The notes under the pieces were generated by a model. The model was given only the letters and a program-made list of their open reading frames with translations. It was not told the origin of the DNA and ran no database searches. 64,000 bases of DNA from Ottowia testudinis (lineage in GTDB: Bacteria > Pseudomonadota > Gammaproteobacteria > Burkholderiales > Burkholderiaceae_C). Positions 39,701 through 45,996 of this stretch are shown piece by piece. The translations under genes and the position numbers were made by a program. The stretch lies in assembly GCF_017498525.1 (NCBI RefSeq), contig NZ_CP071796.1, positions 2,604,001 to 2,668,000 of the forward strand. Direction: 5' to 3'. Positions within the stretch are counted from its first letter, which is position 1; each line of letters opens with the position of its first letter.

Positions 39701-40124
39701 GGATCAGGAACGGCTGCGACGCGGGATTGGCCTTGCGGTAGGTGGGATTGCTGCGCAGGTTCGCCGGCAAGTCGATGCGCGCCGCGTTGATGGCGGCCTG
39801 CACGTCGCGCGCGGCGCTGTCGATGTCGCGGCCCAGATCGAACTGCAGCGTCACGCGGCTGGAGCCGGTGTTGCTGTTGCTGGTCATCTCATTGACACCG
39901 GCAATGGTGCCCAGCACCCGTTCCAGCGGCGTGGCCACGGTACGCGCCATGTCGGCCGGCGAGGCGCCGGGCATGCCGGCGCTGACCGAGATCACCGGGA
40001 AATCCACCGCCGGCAGGCGCGCCACCGGCAGCAGCAGATAGGCCGCGATACCGGCCAACGCCAGCCCAATGGTCAGCAGGACGGTGGCGATGGGGCGTTC
40101 GATGAAGGGCCGGGAGAGGTTCAT
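36777..40124 (-). CDS. mdtC: RND efflux inner membrane transporter, MdtC-like
   Basis: A 1115-residue RND transporter. It begins MNLSRPFIERPIATVLLTIGLALAG and shows the family landmarks VISVSAGMPGASPADMARTVATPLE, LSVAIDRTGSVRSSVREVEITLVIAVLLVVLV, the charged helix 4 VATGFVVDDAIVVLENISRH (proton-relay DD), and the second-half GFFPEQDNGQLTGGLRADQ. The MdtB/MdtC type is distinguished from AcrB by the two-gene arrangement. The pump uses proton influx to expel drugs or bile-salt-like compounds through the periplasmic adaptor and outer membrane factor. A longer than usual linker (APAKGAASTTAAYASRFSAG and following) is Ala/Ser-rich. Confidence 0.9.
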   Translation of the reverse strand: MNLSRPFIERPIATVLLTIGLALAGIAAYLLLPVARLPAVDFPVISVSAGMPGASPADMARTVATPLERVLGTIAGVNEMTSNSNTGSSRVTLQFDLGRDIDSAARDVQAAINAARIDLPANLRSNPTYRKANPASQPFLILALTSKTRTPGQIYDAVSNIVSQQLLQVHGVGDVTIGGGSLPAVRVELNPFALHELGISSDDVRAAIQANNANRPKGAVEVGTAADGRALQIMTPAPGLRAADYKRLIVGMRNHQEVRLQDVAQVIDSVQDTRTRGMFNGQPAIVVNVMQQPDANLIETADAIDRLLPQLRAQLPQDIELSVAIDRTGSVRSSVREVEITLVIAVLLVVLVVGMFLRTVRAAAIPAVATVVSLLGTFAVMYLLGFSLNNLTLMALTVATGFVVDDAIVVLENISRHLEMGQPRRQAALQGAREVGFTVLTISVSLIAVFIPLLFMGGQPGRLFREFALTLSAAVMISLVISLTTTPMLCAMLLKHHQAGHGGDPRPPRQSAAGRWRARLGGWVRDAQAGLTRGYSRALDWSLASPWLVVLVLLVVVGLNGYLFTNIAKGFFPEQDNGQLTGGLRADQSISSTALADKLQQAIDIVRADPAIATVVGFAGGGGSGGGFMAAALKPNGQRSGPDGREPTRAVVNRLRPKLNQITGLRVFLNPVQELRMGGRGSNSTYQYTLKADNAADLKAWTLKLAERLKHDERLTDIDDDQSDNGVETFVQVNRDKAAELGVSLASIDAALYNGFGQRQVATMYADLNQYAVVMEWAPAHAQSPVALRDVYVPAKGAASTTAAYASRFSAGSVAGSAVGGAPASNSTAASAVSSAGAGGASANPGLRNASTGQPISVSPTTMVPLSAFATFSERSVPTSVWHDGGELSSTVSFNLADGVSIEQGRAAVLEAENQIGMPNNVRGSFSGAAAAQQQTQSQQWLLILAAIVVIYIVLGILYESLIHPITVLTTLPSAGFGAALALLALKMEFSIMALIGVFLLIGIVKKNAILIIDFALDAERSRGLTAVQAVRDACLLRFRPILMTTLAAGLGALPLAIGFGQGSELRQPLGVTIIGGLVVSQLLTLLTTPAVYVLLDKLRRRHDGEAHLARAVAA

Positions 40125-40149
40125 TGAAGAGCCTCTCGGACTGGTTTGT

Positions 40150-40213
40150 CTCTATCATCAAAAGTGCCTCTAGCGCTTTTCCGGCAAGCGCGAGAAGCTA
40201 TTTTTTTTATAGT
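40150..40213 (+). repeat. Family A palindromic repeat, degenerate
   Basis: CTCTATCATCAAAAGTGCCT, CTAGCGCTTTTCCGGCAAGC, GCGAGAAGCTATTTTTTTTA. The GCGCTT / AAGCGC core remains. It is in the mdtB-mdtC spacer. Confidence 0.55.
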
Positions 40214-40216
40214 AAC

Positions 40217-40306
40217 GCAGGTTGGATTGAGCGCAGCGAAGCCCAACAATGCGCGGCGAGCAAGTGGCCGGCTCCGTTGGGGTGCGCTGCGCTTACCCCA
40301 ACCTAC
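40217..40306 (+). repeat. Family B inverted repeat in the mdtB-mdtC spacer
   Basis: GCAGGTTGGATTGAGCGCAG at one end and GCTTACCCCAACCTACAAAA at the other, with GTTGGGGTGCGCTGCG between. The ends form an imperfect stem. Confidence 0.65.
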
Positions 40307-40319
40307 AAAAACCTTATTG

Positions 40320-40373
40320 GCTGTTCTTCTGCGCCCTCTGCGAATCCGTTGCGTCCGCGTGCGGTATGGGGTT
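40320..40373 (-). repeat. Family C repeat arm next to the mdtB stop
   Basis: TGTTCTTCTGCGCCCTCTGC, GAATCCGTTGCGTCCG, GTATGGGGTTTC. Families A, B and C together fill the 249-bp spacer between mdtB and mdtC. Confidence 0.5.
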
Positions 40374-43300
40374 TCAAGGCGCATGACCCACCTCCGCCGC
40401 ACCCCGCGCCCCATCCAACCCCTGCCCCAACCGGTCAAACGCCAGATAAATCACCGGCGTGGTGAACAGCGTCAGCAACTGCGACAACACCAGCCCGCCA
40501 AAAATCGCCATGCCCAGCGGCCGCCGCAGTTCCGCCCCGTCGCCAAAGCTGAACATCAACGGCAACGCCGCCGCCAGCGCGGCCAGCGTGGTCATCAAAA
40601 TCGGCCGAAAGCGCAGCAGCGCCGCCTGGTGGATCGCCTCGCGCGGGCTCTTGCCTTCGCCGCGCTCTGCTTCGATGGCAAAGTCGATCATCATGATGGC
40701 GTTTTTCTTCACGATGCCGATCAGCAGCACCAGGCCAATGATGCCCACCACGTCCAGCGCGTGGCCGGTGAGCCACAGCGCCAGCAGCGCGCCGACCCCC
40801 GCCGAGGGCAGCGTCGACAAGATCGTCAGCGGATGCACATAACTCTCATACAGCACGCCCAGCACGATGTACACGCACACCACCGCCGCCAGAATCAGCC
40901 ACAGCTGGTTCGACAGCGAGCTTTGGTACGCGCCCGAGGCACCCGTCATGCGCAGCGTGATGGCCGCCGGCAGCCCTTCGGCCTTGGCCGCATCCTGAAT
41001 CGCCTGCACCGCCGCGCCCAGCGACACGCCCGGTGCCGTGTCAAAACCCACCGTGGCGGCCGGGTACTGCGCCACGCGCAGCACCTGCAGCGGCGCGGGC
41101 TGCTCCACCACGCGCGCGAAGGACGACAGCGGCGTGGTGCCGCCGCCGCTGGTCTTCACCGGCAAATCCTGCAGCGTGCGCAGCGTGGCGGCTTCATCGC
41201 GCGCGGCTTCCAGAATCACGCGGTATTGATTGGTCTCGCTGAAGATGGTCGAGACGATGCGCTGGCCGAAGGCGTTGTACAGCGTGTTGTCGAGCGTGCT
41301 GGCCGTCACGCCCAGGCGCGCGGCGGTGTCGCGGTCGATCTGCACCATGGCTGAGAGGCCCATGGCGCCTGCATCGGTCTGCGCGTGGCGCAGCTCGGGC
41401 AGCGTGTTCAGGCGCCGCACCAGGCGCTGCGCCCAATCGTTGACCAGCGCCGTGTCCACGCATTCCAGGTCAAAACGGTATTCGGTCGGGCCGCTGGCGC
41501 TGTCGATGGTCAAGTCTTGCGTCGGCTGCACATACAGCGTGACGCCGGCCACCTGATCGGCCACCGCCTGCCGCAGGCGCTGCATGATGGCGGCTTCAGA
41601 ATCGCCAAAAATGCCGCGCGGGCGCAGGTTGATGATCAGCTTGCCGGCGCTCAGCATGCTGTTGTTGGCCGCGTCCACCCCCACCACGGCGCTGATCGAC
41701 TGCACCGCCGGGTCGGCCAGCACCACGGCGGCAGCGGCCTGTTGCAGCGCCGACATGCGCTCGTAAGACACATCGCTGCTGGCCTGCACGCGGCCCTGCA
41801 ACTGCCCGGTGCTCTGCGTGGGGAACAGGTCTTTGGGCATGCCCCAGTACAGCAACCCGGTGATCAGCAGCGTGGCCAGCGCCACGATCAACGTCAGCCC
41901 CTGGCGCGCCAGCACCCACTGCAGGGCGCGGTCGTATTGGGCGATGGTCCCCTCCATGCGCGCCTGCATCCAGCGGCCAAAGCCGCGTTGCGGTGCGTGC
42001 TCCAACGGTTCCAGCCACCTCGCCGACATCATCGGCACCAGAGTCAAAGAGACCAGCGCCGAAAACAAAATCGTGATCGCCAGCGTGACCGCGAATTCGC
42101 GGAACAGCCGCCCAATCACCTCCTGCATGAACAGCAGCGGAATCAGCACCGCGATCAGCGACACCGTGAGCGAGACGATGGTGAAGCCGATCTCGCCCGC
42201 GCCGGCCATGGCGGCCTCGAACGGCGGCTTGCCCATTTCGCGGTGGCGCGAGATGTTCTCGATCATGACGATCGCGTCATCGACCACAAAGCCGGTGGCA
42301 ATCGTCAACGCCATCAAACTCAGGTTGTTCAGCGAATAGCCCAGCAGATACATCGCCGCCACCGTGCCGATGAGCGAGATCGGCACCGCGATGCTGGCGA
42401 TCACCGTGGCGCGCAGGCTGTGCAAAAAGGCAAAGATCACCAGCACCACCATCACCACCGCCAGGATCAGCTCCATCTCCACGTGCTCGACCGACGCGCG
42501 AATGCCCAGCGTGCGGTCCGACAGCACGGCCACGCGCACGCTGCCGGGCAGGCTTTGCTCCAGCGTGGGCAGTTGCTTCTTGATGGCGTCCACCGTAGCG
42601 ATCACGTTGGCGCCCGGCTGGCGCTGCACGTTCAGGATGATGGCGGGCGCCAGCGGCGTGCCGTCCGCAGCGTCCGAAGCCGGTTTTTCAGGTGTTTCGG
42701 CGCCCTTGTCCAGGTTCTTATTGACCTTATTGCTATCATTTTTGATACCCGTCCAGGCCCCCAGGCGGCTGTTCTCCGAGCCGTCGATGACGCGCGCCAC
42801 GTCTTTCAGCCGCACCGGCGCGCCGGCCACGGTGGCCACGATCAGCTCGCGGTAGTCATTCGACGTCATCAACTGGTCGTTGGCGTTGATGGTGTAGGCG
42901 CGCTTGGGGCCATCAAAACTGCCCTTGGCGGTGCTGGCGTTGCCCGCCGCAATCGCGCTGCTGATGCTGTCCAGCCCCAGGCCCATGGCCGCCAGCGCCT
43001 CCAGGTTGCCCTGCACGCGCACGGCCGGGCGTTGCCCGCCCGCCAGCGTGACCAGGCCCACGCCGTTGATCTGGCTGATCTTCAGCGCCAGCCGCGTGTT
43101 GACCATGTTCTGCACTTCGGTCAGCGGCAGGCTGTCGGAGGTGATGGCCAGCTGCAGGATCGGCGCGTCGGCCGGGTTGACCTTGGCGTACACCGGCGGC
43201 GCCGGCAAATCCGCCGGCAGCATCGAGCCGCCGGCGTTGATGGCCGCCTGCACCTGCTGCTCGGCCGCGTCCATCGACAGATTCAGCGCGAACTGCAACG

Positions 43301-43574
43301 TGACCATCGACACGCCGGCGGCGCTGGTGCTGCTCATGCGGTCCAACCCGGCCATTTGGCCGAATTGCCGCTCCAGCGGCGCCGTCACCGTGCGGCTCAT
43401 CACATCCGGGCTGGCCCCGGGGTACAGCGTCTGCACCTGAATCGTCGGGTAATCCACCTGCGGCAGCGCCGCCAACGGCAAAAACCGCAAACCCACCAAT
43501 CCCGCCAGCACGATGGCCAGCATGAACAGCCCCGTGGCAACGGGGCGCTGGATGAAGAGGCGGGAGATGTTCAT
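40374..43574 (-). CDS. mdtB: RND efflux inner membrane transporter, MdtB-like
   Basis: A 1066-residue RND transporter starting MNISRLFIQRPVATGLFMLAIVLAGLVGLRFLPLAALPQVDYPTIQVQTLYPGASPDVMSRTVTAPLERQFGQMAGL, which is typical of MdtB. Proton-relay residues are in ATGFVVDDAIVMIENISRH. It is expected to form a heterotrimer with MdtC. A family A repeat is inserted in frame near residues 276-291 (GIKNDSNKVNKNLDKGAETP), in the periplasmic domain between VARVIDGSENSRLGAW and ILNVQRQPGANVI, where relatives have a short linker. ATG 43574 is used; the ORF extends 7 codons upstream without homology. Confidence 0.9.
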   Translation of the reverse strand: MNISRLFIQRPVATGLFMLAIVLAGLVGLRFLPLAALPQVDYPTIQVQTLYPGASPDVMSRTVTAPLERQFGQMAGLDRMSSTSAAGVSMVTLQFALNLSMDAAEQQVQAAINAGGSMLPADLPAPPVYAKVNPADAPILQLAITSDSLPLTEVQNMVNTRLALKISQINGVGLVTLAGGQRPAVRVQGNLEALAAMGLGLDSISSAIAAGNASTAKGSFDGPKRAYTINANDQLMTSNDYRELIVATVAGAPVRLKDVARVIDGSENSRLGAWTGIKNDSNKVNKNLDKGAETPEKPASDAADGTPLAPAIILNVQRQPGANVIATVDAIKKQLPTLEQSLPGSVRVAVLSDRTLGIRASVEHVEMELILAVVMVVLVIFAFLHSLRATVIASIAVPISLIGTVAAMYLLGYSLNNLSLMALTIATGFVVDDAIVMIENISRHREMGKPPFEAAMAGAGEIGFTIVSLTVSLIAVLIPLLFMQEVIGRLFREFAVTLAITILFSALVSLTLVPMMSARWLEPLEHAPQRGFGRWMQARMEGTIAQYDRALQWVLARQGLTLIVALATLLITGLLYWGMPKDLFPTQSTGQLQGRVQASSDVSYERMSALQQAAAAVVLADPAVQSISAVVGVDAANNSMLSAGKLIINLRPRGIFGDSEAAIMQRLRQAVADQVAGVTLYVQPTQDLTIDSASGPTEYRFDLECVDTALVNDWAQRLVRRLNTLPELRHAQTDAGAMGLSAMVQIDRDTAARLGVTASTLDNTLYNAFGQRIVSTIFSETNQYRVILEAARDEAATLRTLQDLPVKTSGGGTTPLSSFARVVEQPAPLQVLRVAQYPAATVGFDTAPGVSLGAAVQAIQDAAKAEGLPAAITLRMTGASGAYQSSLSNQLWLILAAVVCVYIVLGVLYESYVHPLTILSTLPSAGVGALLALWLTGHALDVVGIIGLVLLIGIVKKNAIMMIDFAIEAERGEGKSPREAIHQAALLRFRPILMTTLAALAAALPLMFSFGDGAELRRPLGMAIFGGLVLSQLLTLFTTPVIYLAFDRLGQGLDGARGAAEVGHAP
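42700..42750 (-). repeat. Family A repeat in frame inside mdtB
   Basis: On the coding strand: ATCAAAAATGATAGCAATAA then a diverged middle and CTGGACAAGGGCGCC. It is read in a different frame (GAT AGC) from the other coding copies. Confidence 0.5.
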
Positions 43575-43713
43575 CGAAGCTGGGGCAAGCGCCACGGGCA
43601 GCCGCTCGCGAAATCAACGCCCCGTGCTCTGCGCCACGCGGACAGCGCGGCCGGATCGCGTCGAACGTGCACGTTTCGCCGAATGCGCATAGCAAATGCT
43701 CCACCCCGATCTA

Positions 43714-44127
43714 TCACGGGCGAAACGTCACAATAAAAATGCGGGAAGGCACGGTGCCATCGGCTTGCAGAGGCACCCGGCCGGTCTTCAGCACGGCCCT
43801 GACCGCCGCAGCGGCCCAGGCGGGCGAGCCCTTGGCCTCCAGCAGTTCGTGAGACTGCACAACGCCGTCCTCCGACACCACCACCTCCACCACCGCGTAT
43901 GACTCAGGGGCCACAACCTCATTGGAGGGCCCCACCATATTGGCCGTGAATGTCCGCTGGACACGCTCCACATACGGTCTCTCGAGATCGCGAAACGGGG
44001 CAGGGCGTACCCACTCTCCACCGTGCACTAGCGCGGGCTGAGGCGACGCGCATCCAGCCACCAGCGACGCGGCGAGCGCCCAATGACACGCCCTAAAAGT
44101 CCTGCACGCCGAGCTGCGCGCGTTCAC
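43714..44127 (-). CDS. Lipoprotein with TonB/TolA C-terminal-like domain
   Basis: A 137-residue protein starting at GTG 44127, whose GTG overlaps the TGA of the MdtA-like gene (GTGA). The signal HWALAASLVAGCASPQ ends in the lipobox VAGC. The mature part VERVQRTFTANMVGPSNEVVAPESYAVVEVVVSEDGVVQSHELLEAKGS with AVLKTGRVPLQ has the strand-helix-strand pattern of TonB/TolA C-termini. Coupling to an RND operon is unusual; it may assist the pump or be an envelope passenger. The function is not known. Confidence 0.68.
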   Translation of the reverse strand: MNARSSACRTFRACHWALAASLVAGCASPQPALVHGGEWVRPAPFRDLERPYVERVQRTFTANMVGPSNEVVAPESYAVVEVVVSEDGVVQSHELLEAKGSPAWAAAAVRAVLKTGRVPLQADGTVPSRIFIVTFRP

Positions 44128-45680
44128 GGCCGCTCCCCTTGGCGCCGCTGCTCCCGCAGCTGCCGCAGATACGCCCGCCGCTCCTCCGGCGGCATGGCCT
44201 TGATTTTTTCCTGCACCTCGATCGGCAAGCGGTCGAACCATTCCGGACGGCTGGTAGCGGATGCGGGCGCGCTGACGATCGCCTCCACCTCTCCTGAATT
44301 GATAGCTGTTCGCGCTTGATTGGTGGGCGCTGGTGGCCGATTTTGCTCAAGACCAGTACCAGCGGCCGCAGCCGGGGCGCCCGATGCCGCCGCCTGCGGC
44401 GCGCTGGCGCCCGGGCGCCGGCCACCGCGCCCTGCCGCGCCGGCGCCGGATGCTCCGCCGGCCGGCCCGCTGCCCGCCAGCTGCACCTTGCCGCCATCCT
44501 TCACCCGGTCGCCGCCCTCGGTCACCACGCGCTCGCCGGCCTGCAGTCCGCTGGTGATAAGGATCTGATCGACCGTGGCCAGACCGCGCTTGACCTGGCG
44601 CATGTGCGCCACGCGCTCGTCGTCGATGACGTACACGTAGTCGCCGCTCGGGCCGGTGCGCACCGCCGTCACCGGCACCAGCACGCCGGCCGTGGTGCCC
44701 AGCTGCAGCCGCGCGTTGACGAATTGGTTGGGGTAGAGCGCGCCGTCGGCATTGGCAAAGCGCGCCTTGGCCTTGACGGTGCCGGTGGCCGTGTTGATCT
44801 GGTTGTCGAGCGTGATGAAGCGGCCCGCCGCCAGCTCCTGGGTGCGCCCGCGGTCCATGGCGGTCACGGGCAGGTGGCCGCTGCGCTGGGCCTCGCGCAC
44901 CGCCGGCACACGGTCTTGCGGCACCGCGAACACCACATCGATCGGCGTGATCTGCGTGATGGTGGCGATGCCGGCGGCGCTGCCGCTGCTGACCAGGTTG
45001 CCCGGGTCGACCGCGCGCAGGCCGATCAGCCCGCTGATGGGCGCTCGGATGGTGGAGAAGTTGACGTTGAGCTGCGCCGCCTGCTCGCTGGCGCGGTTGC
45101 TTTGCACGGTGCCTTCCAGTTGCTTGACCAGCGCGGCCTGCGTGTCGACATCTTGGCGGGCGATGGAATCCTGCTTCCACAGCGTCTGGTAGCGCTGCAG
45201 GGTGACGCGGGCAGCGGCCAGCTGCGCCTCATCGCGCGCGCGCTGGCCCTGCGCCTGCACCAGGGCCTGCTGGTAGGGGCGCGCGTCCACACGCGCCAGC
45301 ACCTGGCCCTTGTGCACCATTTGTCCTTCGGTGAACAGCACCTCGGTGAGCACGCCCGACACCTGCGGCACCAGCGCGACGGTGGCCGGCGGCGTGACGG
45401 TGCCCAGCGCGTCGACCACCACCGGCAGCTCGCCCGTGCGCGCCAGCGCCGAGCCCACGGTGGCCGAGCCGCCGCCACCCGGGCCGCCGGGCCCACCGCC
45501 ACGCGCACCAAAGCCAGGCCCGCTGCTGGCGGGCGTCTTGCTGCGTTGCACCAGCCACCACGCGCCGCCCACCAGCACGGCGATCAGCAGCAAGACCATC
45601 GCGCGGCCCAGCCAGCGGCGGCGCGGCGCGGTGGGAGGTGGCGTGGAAACGGCTTCGGTCGCGGGGTCGGGAACTTGCAT
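44124..45680 (-). CDS. mdtA: RND efflux periplasmic adaptor, MdtA-like
   Basis: A 518-residue membrane fusion protein with an N-terminal membrane anchor (WLGRAMVLLLIAVLVGGAWWLVQ), a Gly-rich linker, lipoyl-like halves (VTPPATVALVPQVSGVLTEVLFTEGQMVHKGQVLARVD; APISGLIGLRAVDPGNLVSSG), a hairpin, and a beta-barrel (IDVVFAVPQDRVPAVREAQ). It links the MdtB/MdtC pump to the outer membrane factor. The tail is unusually long and Ala/Gly-rich. It contains a family A repeat in the reverse orientation, read EQNRPPAPTNQARTAINSGE, before a charged end (EEIRR-like EERRAYLRQLREQRRQ). ATG 45680 follows no clear ribosome site. Confidence 0.88.
   Translation of the reverse strand: MQVPDPATEAVSTPPPTAPRRRWLGRAMVLLLIAVLVGGAWWLVQRSKTPASSGPGFGARGGGPGGPGGGGSATVGSALARTGELPVVVDALGTVTPPATVALVPQVSGVLTEVLFTEGQMVHKGQVLARVDARPYQQALVQAQGQRARDEAQLAAARVTLQRYQTLWKQDSIARQDVDTQAALVKQLEGTVQSNRASEQAAQLNVNFSTIRAPISGLIGLRAVDPGNLVSSGSAAGIATITQITPIDVVFAVPQDRVPAVREAQRSGHLPVTAMDRGRTQELAAGRFITLDNQINTATGTVKAKARFANADGALYPNQFVNARLQLGTTAGVLVPVTAVRTGPSGDYVYVIDDERVAHMRQVKRGLATVDQILITSGLQAGERVVTEGGDRVKDGGKVQLAGSGPAGGASGAGAAGRGGRRPGASAPQAAASGAPAAAAGTGLEQNRPPAPTNQARTAINSGEVEAIVSAPASATSRPEWFDRLPIEVQEKIKAMPPEERRAYLRQLREQRRQGERP
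44293..44352 (+). repeat. Family A repeat in frame inside the mdtA tail (reverse orientation)
   Basis: On the plus strand: TGAATTGATAGCTGTTCGCG, CTTGATTGGTGGGCGC, TGGTGGCCGATTTTGCTCA, a well-conserved copy. The gene reads it antisense to the other coding copies. Confidence 0.8.
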
Positions 45681-45996
45681 GATCGGGGGGATGAACGCCA
45701 GCGCGCATCGTAGCGGCTGGCCGCCGCCGCCCATTTGTCAAGCGGTTGAAGATATGTAAAGCCGTGCGGCCCGCGGATAGTGAGGATGCGGATCGAGATT
45801 CGGATGGCCCGCGCCCCAAGGCAAGAATTGCAAGGCAGCAGAACATCCTGAGGCCGCGCCCAGACGCCCACGGCGGAATTTTGAACAGCATCCCAGGTTC
45901 TGCGCGGCGCCCGGATACTCATCATTTGATAGCTGACCGCGCTTGATGGACAAGCGCTACCGGCCGATCTGGCACTTCACCCAGCTAAGGCCCGCG
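45681..45996. other. Intergenic stretch upstream of the efflux operon
   Basis: The 316 bp between the C45 gene and mdtA hold a family A repeat (45922-45976) and the likely efflux-operon promoter region. A TTGACA match on the minus strand at 45741-45736 has no well-spaced -10 partner. No gene is seen. Confidence 0.45.
45922..45976 (+). repeat. Family A palindromic repeat, well conserved
   Basis: TCATTTGATAGCTGACC, then GCGCTTG-ATGGA-CAAGCGC as a perfect stem, then TACCGGCCGATCTGGC. Confidence 0.82.

Noticed and set aside
37782-43736. Long plus-strand ORFs opposite mdtB and mdtC
   Set aside because: They are shadows of the RND genes, with His/Arg/Gln-rich sequence and no domains.
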